Shown piece by piece: positions 16,956 to 25,593 of a stretch of 32,688 nt of DNA. The position numbers were made by a program, and so were the translations under genes. Numbering within the stretch: the first letter of the stretch is position 1; every line of letters begins with the position of its first letter. The DNA comes from an uncultured Coxiella sp. (GTDB lineage: Bacteria; Pseudomonadota; Gammaproteobacteria; Coxiellales; Coxiellaceae): positions 1-32,688 of the forward strand of contig CACNSC010000015.1 of NCBI GenBank assembly GCA_902623005.1, read 5' to 3'. The notes beneath the pieces were generated by a model. It did not search any database. It worked only from the letters and a program-made list of their open reading frames with translations, and was not told where the DNA came from.

Positions 16956-16984
16956 GTTCTTTCACATCGCTTGTGAAACAGAAC
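16956..16984 (-). promoter_or_regulatory. Conserved-position hairpin in the infC-rpmI gap, candidate L20 control site
   Basis: The strand pairs GTTCT+TTCACA (16956-16966) with TGTGAA (16972-16977) and AGAAC (16980-16984), an 11-bp stem with a 2-nt bulge and a 5-nt loop. It ends 24 nt before the rpmI start. There is no U-run, so it is not a standard terminator. In E. coli the L20 repressor recognises structured RNA in the same gap; a similar role is inference. Confidence 0.4.
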
Positions 16985-17032
16985 TTAACGAATGGCTTAA
17001 TACCAGACACTTTGCTCTATCACGACCCCAAC

Positions 17033-17548
17033 TTACTTACTTGCGATAGCGACAACCATACTCATCTGACGACCTTCTAACTTAGGCGCTTGTTCAACTA
17101 CAGCACCTTCGGGCAAGTCGCCTTTAATTCGAGTCAATAAATCCATGCCCAACTCTTTGTGCTGAATCTCTCGACCACGAAAACGTAAACTGACTTTCAC
17201 TTTATCGCCACGTTCGAGAAAAGTGATAATCTTCTTCAACTTAACCGTGTAATCGCCAATATCGGTAGTAGGTCGGAACTTAATTTCCTTGACCTGCATT
17301 TGACGCTGTTTTTTCTTACCGGCGGTGAACCGCTTCTTCTTGTCGAATAAAAATTTACCGTAATCCATAATCCGACAAACAGGAGGCTCTACATTAGGAG
17401 AAATTTCAACCAAGTCCAGACCCACGTTCTGAGCTTTAAGGATAGCCTGATCAATACTAACAATGCCGACCTGATCACCTTGTTCATCAATCAAGCGAAC
17501 CTGACTCGCCTGAATCTGATCATTAACACGGGCTACTTTTACTCTGAT
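17033..17548 (-). CDS. infC: Translation initiation factor IF-3, with non-canonical ATC start
   Basis: IF3 binds the 30S subunit, prevents 50S joining and checks the start codon. The body is unmistakable: [59 protein letters not shown] and [17 protein letters not shown]. Conserved sequence continues upstream of the first conventional start (TTG 17494): [13 protein letters not shown] matches the family's N-terminal RINGEIRAQEVRL. The frame is closed by TAA at 17561-17563, and between that stop and 17494 there is no ATG, GTG or TTG. ATC ATC occurs at 17546-17551 behind AGGAG, so the start is ATC at 17548 (171 residues) or 17551. IF3 genes are known to use AUU/AUC/AUA starts for autocontrol. The start overlaps the end of thrS by about 10 bp. 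Confidence 0.95.
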   Translation of the reverse strand: MRVKVARVNDQIQASQVRLIDEQGDQVGIVSIDQAILKAQNVGLDLVEISPNVEPPVCRIMDYGKFLFDKKKRFTAGKKKQRQMQVKEIKFRPTTDIGDYTVKLKKIITFLERGDKVKVSLRFRGREIQHKELGMDLLTRIKGDLPEGAVVEQAPKLEGRQMSMVVAIASK

Positions 17549-19461
17549 GATGCTCTCCTCTTAAGTTCAATATCGTCACTGAGCCTTTGCGTAAACTCAG
17601 GCACAGACAACGTTAACATTTTTTTTGTATCTAACGTTCGAATGGTTAAATGCTGACCAGCTAGCTCTTGGTCACCAAGTATAACCAAATACGGGATACG
17701 TGAAATCGTATGTTCGCGAATTTTATAGCCGATCTTTTCATTTCTCAAGTCTGTTTGTGCACGAAAACCACTTTTTTTCAATTTATTGACCACTTCTTGA
17801 GCAAACTCATGCTGTTTATCGGTAATCGTCATCACAACCACCTGAACTGGAGCCAACCAGACCGGAAGTTTGCCCTCATAATGCTCTAACAAAACACCAA
17901 TGAAGCGCTCAAATGAACCGATAATAGCTCGATGGAGCATTACTGGCGTTTGTTTATTACCACTGGCGTCTATGTATGTCGCACCGAGACGATCCGGCAT
18001 GGAAAAATCAAGCTGAACGGTTCCGCACTGCCAGGCACGGCGTAAACAGTCAAACAAAGTAAATTCAATCTTAGGTCCGTAAAATGCACCTTCACCAGGC
18101 TGCTCTTCCCATGTCACACCACGTTTATTGAGAACATCCGCTAGAGATTGCTCTGCGAGATCCCAAATTTGATCAGAACCAATACGTTTCTCAGGGCGAG
18201 TAGATAACTTAACGGTAATATCATCAAAGCCAAAATCTTGATAGAACTCATAAACCATAGATAGTAGAGCATCAACTTCTGAAGTAATCTGATCTTGAGT
18301 GCAAAATACGTGAGCGTCATCCTGGGTCAAACCACGCACCCTCATGAGACCATGTAAAGAACCCGATGGCTCATTTCGATGACAACAACCAAACTCTGCT
18401 AAACGCAGTGGTAAATCTCGATAGCTATGAATACCTTGCTTAAACACCTGAACATGACCCGGGCAATTCATGGGTTTAATTGCAAAACAGCGATCATCTT
18501 GAGAGACACTAAACATCTCATCACCAAATTTCTCGGCATGTCCTGAACGCTCCCACAGTGTCATATCAGCCATAATCGGAGTATTGATCTCTTGATAACC
18601 AAATTTTTTCAACTTGCCACGAATATATTGTTGAATCTCGGTAAAAATAGTCCAACCATTAGGATGCCAAAATACCATTCCAGGCGCTTCTTCTTGCATG
18701 TGGTAAAGATCCATTTTTTTTGCAAGTAATCGGTGGTCTCGTTTTTCCGCTTCTTCCAGCCGGTGCAAATAATCTTTAAGCTCTGACTTATCTGCCCAGG
18801 CAGTACCATATATGCGCTGCAGCATTTCATTATCACTATCGCCGCGCCAATAAGCCCCAGCAACTTTAGTCAGTTTAAACGCCTTGAGAAAAGCCGTTGA
18901 CGGCACGTGTGGGCCACGACAAAGGTCTATAAAATCACCCTGCTCGTATGCAGTTAGCACCTCGTCGTCTGGGATTGCTTTGATCAGCTCAACTTTATAC
19001 TTTTCACCCATACCCTCAAACAATTCAACAGCTTCGTCACGAGACATTGTGCGTTGTGTCACAGGTAGCGATTGCTTGGCAATTTCTTTCATGCGCTTTT
19101 CAATAGCAATTAAATCGTCCGGCGTAAAAGAACGCTCAAATGAAAAGTCATAATAGAAACCATCATCAATTACCGGACCAATAGTTACCTGCGCTTGCGG
19201 AAACAATTGCTTAACTGCCTGAGCCAGCAAATGAGCTGCAGAATGGCGCAAGATATCGAGAGAATCGTTATCTTTAAGAGTTAACAACACCAATTTTGCA
19301 TCGTCGATCAGTTTGAATGACAAATCAACCAGACGATCATCAACCTTGGCTGCTAGCGCCGCTTTAGCTAAACCTGGACCAATTGACTGAGCTACCTCTT
19401 TGACGGTGATAGGGCCCTCGAATTCTTTGGTAGATCCGTCAGATAAGGTGATCAATGGCAT
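17539..19461 (-). CDS. thrS: Threonine--tRNA ligase
   Basis: ThrRS charges tRNA-Thr. The 640 residues (E. coli 642) contain an N-terminal TGS domain ([20 protein letters not shown]), the editing domain with [16 protein letters not shown] (zinc-like HxxxH), and the remainder of the editing site with [14 protein letters not shown]. The class II core has [11 protein letters not shown] (catalytic zinc Cys), [20 protein letters not shown] (motif 2), [12 protein letters not shown] and [15 protein letters not shown] (motif 3), ending in an anticodon-binding domain. The gene starts only 20 nt after tRNA-Val, so it is probably read from the tRNA promoter. Its ribosome-binding site is poor (ACGGAC). 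Confidence 0.98.
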   Translation of the reverse strand: MPLITLSDGSTKEFEGPITVKEVAQSIGPGLAKAALAAKVDDRLVDLSFKLIDDAKLVLLTLKDNDSLDILRHSAAHLLAQAVKQLFPQAQVTIGPVIDDGFYYDFSFERSFTPDDLIAIEKRMKEIAKQSLPVTQRTMSRDEAVELFEGMGEKYKVELIKAIPDDEVLTAYEQGDFIDLCRGPHVPSTAFLKAFKLTKVAGAYWRGDSDNEMLQRIYGTAWADKSELKDYLHRLEEAEKRDHRLLAKKMDLYHMQEEAPGMVFWHPNGWTIFTEIQQYIRGKLKKFGYQEINTPIMADMTLWERSGHAEKFGDEMFSVSQDDRCFAIKPMNCPGHVQVFKQGIHSYRDLPLRLAEFGCCHRNEPSGSLHGLMRVRGLTQDDAHVFCTQDQITSEVDALLSMVYEFYQDFGFDDITVKLSTRPEKRIGSDQIWDLAEQSLADVLNKRGVTWEEQPGEGAFYGPKIEFTLFDCLRRAWQCGTVQLDFSMPDRLGATYIDASGNKQTPVMLHRAIIGSFERFIGVLLEHYEGKLPVWLAPVQVVVMTITDKQHEFAQEVVNKLKKSGFRAQTDLRNEKIGYKIREHTISRIPYLVILGDQELAGQHLTIRTLDTKKMLTLSVPEFTQRLSDDIELKRRASSE

Positions 19462-19481
19462 AGTTTATGTCCGTCAGAAGT

Positions 19482-19556
19482 TGGTAGGCACGGGCAGTTT
19501 CGAACTGCCGACCCCCACCATGTCAAGGTGGTGCTCTACCCCTGAGCTACGTGCCT
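19482..19556 (-). tRNA. tRNA-Val(GAC)
   Basis: A 75-nt cloverleaf on the minus strand: acceptor AGGCACG/CGTGCCT, anticodon arm CCACC-TTGACAT-GGTGG with anticodon GAC, T loop AGTTCGAAACT, CCA encoded at 19482-19484. tRNA-Val directly before thrS is also found in pseudomonads. Confidence 0.97.
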
Positions 19557-19584
19557 AAAATACGGTGATTTTTGCAAACGCAGA

Positions 19585-19613
19585 AAGATATCATCCCAAA
19601 TACGATAGCGCAA
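19585..19613 (-). promoter_or_regulatory. Promoter of the tRNA-Val-thrS operon
   Basis: Minus strand: -35 TTGCGC (19608-19613), 17-bp spacer, -10 TATCTT (19585-19590). The start would lie about 20 nt before the tRNA 5' end. The remaining upstream region to 19789 shows nothing else I can support. Confidence 0.45.
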
Positions 19614-19789
19614 GCACAGACTTTAACCATAACGATACCTAGCAATGTTACGCACACTTATGGTTGCGCAAAGGACACATGATGCAAGCACTCATTGCCA
19701 CTAATCTTTTGTGTTTAAATCACTCAAGACTCAAAAAAAGTATTCTAACAACTTCACTCGACTATTTTTAGACAACCCGCTATACAAGA

Positions 19790-19817
19790 TTGACTACAAC
19801 AGCGTGCTCTCTAGAAT
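19790..19817 (+). promoter_or_regulatory. Promoter of the YiiX-like gene
   Basis: -35 TTGACT (19790-19795), 16-bp spacer, -10 TAGAAT (19812-19817). Both boxes differ from consensus at one base. The start near 19824 gives a leader of about 33 nt. Confidence 0.5.
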
Positions 19818-19856
19818 AAAAAGTAGAATAATGCGACCTACTTGCCAGGATCATTC

Positions 19857-20693
19857 ATGAGCTTCTCGCGTTGGTTAAATAAAAAAATTATTAGTTACTT
19901 CACCAAAGAAGTATCGCCCAGTCGCAGCTATTTATGCGACTTTGATCGATTAAGTCATGAGATTCGTCCTGCCGATGTGCTTTTGGTTGAAGGCTGCAAT
20001 CGTATCAGCCTCATCATCAATAACATTACTAAAAGTCCATGGACGCACTCTGCACTTTACATCGGAAGAATTCATGACATCGAAGATCCAAAATTACGTG
20101 AAGCCATTCACAAAAAGTATCACGGCGCCCCGCATGAAAGATTAGTAATCGAAAGTGAAGTCGGACAAGGCACTTACATTGCTCCACTATCAAAGTACAC
20201 GGATCGACACCTACGGATATGTCGACCAACTGGAATCAACACAAAAGATGCTCAAGCTGTTATTGCATACGCCATCTCTAGAGTCGGTAAATCTTATAAC
20301 GTTCGACATTTTCTTGATTTAGGTCGATTCCTACTTAAAAGCCGCTTTATTCCATCAAAGATGGGATCGATTCTATTCGACGATAAACCCAACTCAACTG
20401 CTCAAGAAATTTGCTCGGAAATGATTGCTAACGCCTTCACTTCGATCAACTTTCCTGTACTTCCACTGATTAAGAAAGACGAAAATTCAAATGATTACGA
20501 AGTGATACGTCGTAACACCAGACTAACAACACCGAGTGACTTTGATTACTCACCTTTTTTCGACATCATCAAGTACCCGTTCTTTTTGCTTTCACAAAAC
20601 TCCCAATACAGAAACCTACCCTGGAGTGAAGACAAGATTGCTCATGACGGCACAAATACCAAAACTATAAAGAAAAACGAAGAAGACCAGTAG
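19857..20693 (+). CDS. YiiX/YaeF-like permuted papain-fold (NlpC/P60 superfamily) protein
   Basis: A 278-residue protein from ATG 19857, chosen because AGGA lies 6 nt upstream; a TTG at 19842 is in frame but is less likely. In the YiiX/YaeF family the papain core is circularly permuted so that the catalytic His comes first and the Cys last. Here IRPADVLLVEG (about 36-46) is followed by SPWTHSALYIG with His64, then RLVIESEVGQGTYIAPLSKY with Glu99 as possible third residue, and finally AQEICSEMIANAF with Cys186. Expected activity is amidase, peptidase or thioester chemistry on a lipid or peptide, but the substrate is unknown for most members. No signal peptide is seen; residues 5-16 form only a short basic amphipathic helix. 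The C-terminal 50 residues are polar. It is a single-gene unit with its own promoter. Confidence 0.8.
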   Translation: MSFSRWLNKKIISYFTKEVSPSRSYLCDFDRLSHEIRPADVLLVEGCNRISLIINNITKSPWTHSALYIGRIHDIEDPKLREAIHKKYHGAPHERLVIESEVGQGTYIAPLSKYTDRHLRICRPTGINTKDAQAVIAYAISRVGKSYNVRHFLDLGRFLLKSRFIPSKMGSILFDDKPNSTAQEICSEMIANAFTSINFPVLPLIKKDENSNDYEVIRRNTRLTTPSDFDYSPFFDIIKYPFFLLSQNSQYRNLPWSEDKIAHDGTNTKTIKKNEEDQ

Positions 20694-20873
20694 CCGTTCA
20701 CTTAGCCAATCTTCGAAAACTCATCATTACCAACATGAAGAAATCCTGGTGCTTAGACTTTTATTATCAGAAATCTACCTGACTGCATTTCAAAGGCACT
20801 GATATAAAGTGATAAAAAAATACGACTATCTTAAAAAAAAATTAGCTCGTTATTTGACCACATCGATGCTTGC

Positions 20874-20901
20874 TTGATGATCATTATGTATACAATATAA
20901 C
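20874..20901 (+). promoter_or_regulatory. Promoter of the FNR-like regulator gene
   Basis: -35 TTGATG (20874-20879), 16-bp spacer, -10 TATAAC (20896-20901). A palindrome ATGATCAT (20877-20884) overlaps the -35 box and contains FNR-like TTGAT/ATCA halves without the usual 4-bp gap. The rest of 20694-20958 is AT-rich and shows no gene. Confidence 0.45.
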
Positions 20902-20958
20902 AAGGTAAAGACGAATATTTACTGACTACCCTACTCATCTTTTGCTGTGGAGACATGA

Positions 20959-21687
20959 TTGGAAGGAACCTTAGCCAGACCACTCAAAGCCATGACGAAC
21001 CATTGCTCACAATGCAAAATGGCTGAATACTGTCTTCCCGGTCAACTACAAAATGAAATCATCAAAAGTGCGAAGTATTTACACTTTCATAGTCGCAACT
21101 TGGAACCTGGCGAGCACTTATGTCGTCAAGGCACACTAATGGATTCCGTTTTTTTGATTAAATCTGGAATGCTCAAGAGCTACATTAACAAAGAAGATGG
21201 CGAAGAGTACACTATGGATTTCCATTTCCCACCAGAGCTTTTTGGCTGGGAGGGTATCGATAAGAAACAAACATCGTTCTCTGTCATTGCACTTGATTTC
21301 TCAAACTTATGCGAGGTTCCAGTTCAACAATTAAAATCTCTATTAAGTAAAAACCCACTCATTCTTGATCAATTTTTTAATTTAATAAACTTAAGAATAC
21401 GCAACGATAATAGAAAACAACTTCGCACAACTGCCGAACAACGCATCGCTGAATTCATTTTACAACTCACCAAACATTACAAGCGGCTTGGCTATGCTTA
21501 TGATATGTGCAAGCTCCTCATGACTCACCAAGATATCGCGAACTTTTTAAGACTTGCTCCTGCCACAGTCAGCCGACTTCTACATAACCTTCAGAGTAAG
21601 AATATTCTGACTATCCAAAAGAAGAAGATATTCATTAACAATAAAGCCGAGCTCATTACAATCGCAAAGGGATTAATCCATCGATAG
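20959..21687 (+). CDS. fnr: FNR/ANR-type iron-sulfur oxygen-responsive transcription regulator
   Basis: A Crp/Fnr-family regulator of 242 residues (E. coli FNR 250). It carries the complete FNR cluster set: Cys16-x2-Cys19-x5-Cys25 in HCSQCKMAEYC and a fourth Cys118 in NLCEVPVQQL, equal to Cys20/23/29/122 of E. coli. Then come a cyclic-nucleotide-like beta-roll (about 45-125), a dimerisation helix (about 130-160), and a helix-turn-helix at MTHQDIANFLRLAPATVSRL (189-208). FNR reads TTGAT halves with Glu209, Ser212 and Arg213; here Ser205 and Arg206 are kept but the Glu is Ala202. TTG 20959 is preferred since GGAG lies 6 nt upstream and the cysteines need an N-terminal lead; ATG 20992 is the alternative. 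The stop is 4 bp from the convergent prfC stop. Confidence 0.93.
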   Translation: MEGTLARPLKAMTNHCSQCKMAEYCLPGQLQNEIIKSAKYLHFHSRNLEPGEHLCRQGTLMDSVFLIKSGMLKSYINKEDGEEYTMDFHFPPELFGWEGIDKKQTSFSVIALDFSNLCEVPVQQLKSLLSKNPLILDQFFNLINLRIRNDNRKQLRTTAEQRIAEFILQLTKHYKRLGYAYDMCKLLMTHQDIANFLRLAPATVSRLLHNLQSKNILTIQKKKIFINNKAELITIAKGLIHR

Positions 21688-21691
21688 CCAG

Positions 21692-23272
21692 CTAATACTC
21701 ACGCGTGGCACTAAACTTAATTGCCGGCCATTGTTCAATGGCCAAATCTAAATTAACTCGAGTTGGTGCAAGATAAGTGAGACAATCACCTGCATCAAGT
21801 GCTAAATAACGTTGCTGAGATTGCTTGAAAGCCTCTAACTGTTTTTCATCACTGCTTGTAATCCAACGCGCTGTGACCGTATTTACTGACTCATAAATAC
21901 ATCGAACGTTATATTCATTTTCCAGTCGGTGAGCAACCACATCAAATTGAAGAACACCAACCGCACCAACAATCAGCTCATTACTCATCAACGGTCTAAA
22001 AATTTGTGTCGCCCCCTCTTCAGATAATTGTATTAAACCTTTTAATAAAGCTTTTTGACGCAAAGGATCTTTTAGCCTAACGGAACGAAAAAGCTCAGGA
22101 GCAAAATTAGGAATACCACAAAATTTAAAACTACTACCCTGAGTGAAAGTATCACCAATTCTGATAGTACCGTGACTATAAAGGCCTATTATATCTCCTG
22201 GCCACGCCTCATCTGCGTGTTCGCGCTCACCCGCCATAAAGGTGTGCGCATTATGAACCGAGATACTCTTATTGGCTCTGACATGATACATCTTCATTCC
22301 TTTGTGATAACGACCAGAGGTAATTCTTAAGAAAGCGATACGATCACGATGTGATGGATCCATATTCGCCTGTACCTTAAAAATAAAACCACTAAATTTA
22401 TTTTGTTGGGGCTCGACTAACTGAGCAGTTGTTTCGCGAGGTTGTGGTGGTGGCGCATAATTCACAAATGCATCTAGCAACTCTCGAATGCCAAAATTAT
22501 TAATCGCCGAACCAAAATAGACTGGTGTCTGGGCACCCTCTAAATACTTCACATGATCAAATGTAGCCGTAGCTTCCCGAATTAACTCCACCTCTTCGCG
22601 TAACTGCGAGCATAAAGGACCCAAAGCAGACTCAACCTCATGACTCTGCAATCCCTCAATCACATTAACAGTACCGATTTCAGAACGTGCTCCAGATTCG
22701 TAAAGATAAATTTTATCTTCCGATAAATGGTAAATACCTTTGAAAGACTTACCCATTCCAATTGGCCATGTCATTGGAACACACTCAATCTTCAATACCT
22801 TTTCAATTTCGTCGAGCACATCCATCGGCTCCTTGGTATCACGATCCATTTTATTAATAAATGTTAGAATCGGCGTAGTACGGAGTCGACAAACGTCAAT
22901 TAATTTAATCGTTCTTTCCTCAACACCTTTTGCAGCATCAATTACCATTAAAGCCGAATCGACTGCAGTCAAAGTTCGGTAGGTATCCTCTGAGAAGTCA
23001 GCATGTCCCGGCGTATCTAGCAAGTTAACCACACGATTTTTGTAAACAAATTGCATCACCGACGTAGTCACGGATATACCGCGTTGTTTCTCCAGCTCCA
23101 TCCAATCTGATGTTGCATGTCGACTGGCTTTTCTACCCTTTACAGATCCAGCTAGATTGATTGCACCACCAAATAATAATAGCTTTTCAGTAACCGTGGT
23201 TTTACCGGCATCAGGATGCGAGATAATTGCAAACGCACAACGTTTAGAAACTTCATCTTCTAACTTATTCAT
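21692..23272 (-). CDS. prfC: Peptide chain release factor RF3
   Basis: RF3 is the GTPase that removes RF1/RF2 from the ribosome after termination. The G domain motifs are present: SHPDAGKTT (P loop), [12 protein letters not shown] (G3), NKMDRDT (G4), plus [13 protein letters not shown] (switch I). Domain II follows with [19 protein letters not shown] and a C-terminal domain with [16 protein letters not shown] start at ATG 23272 (526 residues, E. coli 529) because AAGG lies 8 nt upstream and [11 protein letters not shown] fits the family; ATG 23305 would add 11 residues and overlap lptG. The gene follows lptG by 22 bp and is probably in its operon. Confidence 0.97.
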   Translation of the reverse strand: MNKLEDEVSKRCAFAIISHPDAGKTTVTEKLLLFGGAINLAGSVKGRKASRHATSDWMELEKQRGISVTTSVMQFVYKNRVVNLLDTPGHADFSEDTYRTLTAVDSALMVIDAAKGVEERTIKLIDVCRLRTTPILTFINKMDRDTKEPMDVLDEIEKVLKIECVPMTWPIGMGKSFKGIYHLSEDKIYLYESGARSEIGTVNVIEGLQSHEVESALGPLCSQLREEVELIREATATFDHVKYLEGAQTPVYFGSAINNFGIRELLDAFVNYAPPPQPRETTAQLVEPQQNKFSGFIFKVQANMDPSHRDRIAFLRITSGRYHKGMKMYHVRANKSISVHNAHTFMAGEREHADEAWPGDIIGLYSHGTIRIGDTFTQGSSFKFCGIPNFAPELFRSVRLKDPLRQKALLKGLIQLSEEGATQIFRPLMSNELIVGAVGVLQFDVVAHRLENEYNVRCIYESVNTVTARWITSSDEKQLEAFKQSQQRYLALDAGDCLTYLAPTRVNLDLAIEQWPAIKFSATREY

Positions 23273-23294
23273 AAAATTAACCTTGGAAAAGACG

Positions 23295-24353
23295 CTAGCG
23301 ATCAAGACGGCGTAACATAATCATATAAAGAGAAAAAAACAAGATCGACGGTAGTGTTGCTGCTAGCTGTGCAGGAACATGATAGATGAAAGCCATTGGT
23401 CCTAGAAATTCGTTCAACATATAAAAGCCAAAACCGATAAGAACACCAACTACCAAGCGCGCTCCCGCTGAGGAATCTCGCAATGAGCCCAGAGTAAATG
23501 GGACACCGAGACAAATCATGACAATAGTTGTTAATGGCTGCATTAAGTGTTGCCAAAGCGTAAAAGTAGTCTGACCTTGATCCAAGCCAACGTGTTTTAA
23601 GTAATGAAACTTGTTCCAGAGGAAAATTGCTGACTGATCACGCAAATCAATATGAGTATCAACCAGCATCTTAGGCTGAAAAGTCATATTCAGAGGGTAA
23701 GACGCATAATATTGTTTGTGTGGCGATTGATTCACTCGAGTGATCTCAACATGCTTCAAAGTCCACTGATCATTTGATTTTAATGCCGATTGAGCATGCC
23801 AATAGGCAACCAAATGTTGATCTTTATCAAAGTTAAATCGATACAACGATTCCACTTCGTGATCTGAGCATACCTTCCCAATATTGAGAAAAGAATTACC
23901 TTGATGCAGCCATACATTATGCAATTGAGACGTTGCATGGCGCTGATCAGGATGCTTAATGTATTGCGCAGCTTGCACGAGTGGCGGTGCGACGAACTCG
24001 CCCACAACCGTAACAAAAAACATCAGGATACTAGCCGCCATAACCACACTTAGCGCGATCCTGGAAATTGACACTCCTGCAGCACGAATAACAATCAACT
24101 CGCTGTTCGATGATAAACGCCCTAAACCCAACAAACAGCCAATAAAACCAACCATAGGAAACATTTGATAAAGATCAGCTGGTAATTTCATGATGACGTA
24201 TAGTATCGCTGCTCCAATCGAAAAACCGTCTTTACCAAGGTTGCTGGTTACATTAATAAGCTCAATAAAACACTGCAATCCAGTCAATATTAGCAAACAA
24301 AGCAGCACGGCTTGAATGACTGATCGTCGGATATAACTGGAGATAATCTTCAT
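23295..24353 (-). CDS. lptG: LPS export ABC transporter permease LptG
   Basis: LptG and LptF form the inner-membrane core of LptB2FG, which extracts LPS and drives it to the outer membrane. The 352-residue protein (E. coli 360) starts at ATG 24353 ([18 protein letters not shown]); the ATG overlaps the lptF stop as ATGA. It has three N-terminal membrane segments with the coupling stretch [28 protein letters not shown] (beginning about 24170), a large periplasmic beta-jellyroll region (about 125-260) and three C-terminal membrane segments ([20 protein letters not shown]). An open frame extends 38 codons upstream to 24467 but those residues do not fit the family. Confidence 0.95.
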   Translation of the reverse strand: MKIISSYIRRSVIQAVLLCLLILTGLQCFIELINVTSNLGKDGFSIGAAILYVIMKLPADLYQMFPMVGFIGCLLGLGRLSSNSELIVIRAAGVSISRIALSVVMAASILMFFVTVVGEFVAPPLVQAAQYIKHPDQRHATSQLHNVWLHQGNSFLNIGKVCSDHEVESLYRFNFDKDQHLVAYWHAQSALKSNDQWTLKHVEITRVNQSPHKQYYASYPLNMTFQPKMLVDTHIDLRDQSAIFLWNKFHYLKHVGLDQGQTTFTLWQHLMQPLTTIVMICLGVPFTLGSLRDSSAGARLVVGVLIGFGFYMLNEFLGPMAFIYHVPAQLAATLPSILFFSLYMIMLRRLDR

Positions 24354-25450
24354 GCAGACCTCTTTCGAATCAATAAAGAGAACGAACTTAAGCCACCAAA
24401 TCGATGCAAAAAGACCATCAGGCTGCATAGTAGTAATGCAACATGAATCCACCACATACCCAACCATGAGCTAACTTTACCATCTGCGACCCAACTGCGA
24501 CCCACCCATAGAAAATCCGCATAAGCCAGATAGATAAGAATAGCTGGAAACAGTCGTCCATATTGTCCTTGACGAGGGCGAATATGACTCAAAGGAACCG
24601 CCAATAACGCCAACAACGGTACAGAAAGTGGGATACTCAACCGCCATTGTAACTCAGCAGCAACTTTCGAGTTTTTCCAGTAATCGGGCAACAACTTGGC
24701 TGTCGAAGCATCTTCCGGCCAGCTGCTAATCTTTTTATAGGGGATGTCTAATAAGGCACCGTATTGCTCAAACAGACCAAGATCATAAGTGTTTTGTTTC
24801 TGATTTAAATTCGACTGACTACCGGATTCAAACAACAAATAACGACCAGCCCATGGTTGATTCTTCACCTCATAGGCATTTTTAGCCGTAGTAATTCGCC
24901 AATCACCATTATTAAGGTGTTCGGCAAGGAAGACATCTGACAGTCTTTTGCGATCGCGTGACACCGTCGATGTATAAAACGTTTGCTGCCTACTTAAAGA
25001 GGTAAAGGACTGTGGCACGATATGTGAGATCACACTTTGCTGAGCTATCTCAACCAACACTTTGTTATTGAGACGTTGCACCTTCGGGTCTACATACAAT
25101 GTTAGGAACCCTACCAATACAGAAACCAATACAGCGATGCCAAGCACCTTAATCAACAACTCCTTAAAGCCAAGGCCACAGGCTTGAAGAACCACCATCT
25201 CTTGATTGACATACCATTTTCCAAAAACCAACAAGATACTCAAATAGAACGCCAAAGGGATTAAATAGCCTGCAATCAATGGCACCATAACTGCCATCAA
25301 CTGCATAAGAGATAGCATGCTATAACGACCTTCAGCAACGTGACCGATATAGTGCACAAATTGGTTAATAATGAACACGGCGACAACAACTGACGTTAAA
25401 GCCAATAAGGTGACGAGGAGCTCACGAGCAATGTACCGATAGATGATCAC
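24350..25450 (-). CDS. lptF: LPS export ABC transporter permease LptF
   Basis: Partner of LptG in the LptB2FG transporter. At 366 residues it has the E. coli length. N-terminal MIIYRYIARELLVTLLALTS leads into the first membrane helix; YLIPLAFYLSILLVFGKWYV precedes NQEMVVLQACGLG, the permease coupling element, and the periplasmic domain spans about residues 120-270. The last third, LSIPLSVPLLALLAVPLSHI, RPRQGQYGRLFPAILIYLAY, matches the family well. Start is GTG 25450 with AGG 7 nt upstream. In E. coli pepA and holC stand between lptF and valS; here they do not. Confidence 0.95.
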   Translation of the reverse strand: MIIYRYIARELLVTLLALTSVVVAVFIINQFVHYIGHVAEGRYSMLSLMQLMAVMVPLIAGYLIPLAFYLSILLVFGKWYVNQEMVVLQACGLGFKELLIKVLGIAVLVSVLVGFLTLYVDPKVQRLNNKVLVEIAQQSVISHIVPQSFTSLSRQQTFYTSTVSRDRKRLSDVFLAEHLNNGDWRITTAKNAYEVKNQPWAGRYLLFESGSQSNLNQKQNTYDLGLFEQYGALLDIPYKKISSWPEDASTAKLLPDYWKNSKVAAELQWRLSIPLSVPLLALLAVPLSHIRPRQGQYGRLFPAILIYLAYADFLWVGRSWVADGKVSSWLGMWWIHVALLLCSLMVFLHRFGGLSSFSLLIRKRSA

Positions 25451-25480
25451 AATCTGACCTAAAAGACGATTTTACAATGA

Positions 25481-25508
25481 ATAATAATTTGCCAATCATA
25501 CCTGACAA
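25481..25508 (-). promoter_or_regulatory. Promoter of lptF-lptG-prfC
   Basis: Minus strand: -35 TTGTCA (25503-25508), 16-bp spacer, -10 TATTAT (25481-25486). Predicted start about 24 nt before GTG 25450. No clear promoter was found for the divergent valS. Confidence 0.5.
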
Positions 25509-25521
25509 TGCAGTCACTGCA
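25509..25521. promoter_or_regulatory. Palindrome in the lptF/valS divergent region, possible operator
   Basis: TGCAGT-C-ACTGCA is a perfect 6-bp inverted repeat around one base, directly upstream of the lptF -35 box. I cannot name a protein that binds it. Confidence 0.3.
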
Positions 25522-25593
25522 AAGGCTGACAACAACCCACGGATATGGAACAATAGCCGGCTTCTCAAATGAGTCAAGCAATGGCATATAACG

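Noticed and set aside
24354-24467. 38-codon extension of LptG
   Set aside because: It lies within lptF, does not match the family N terminus, and ATG 24353 overlapping the lptF stop is a classic coupled start.
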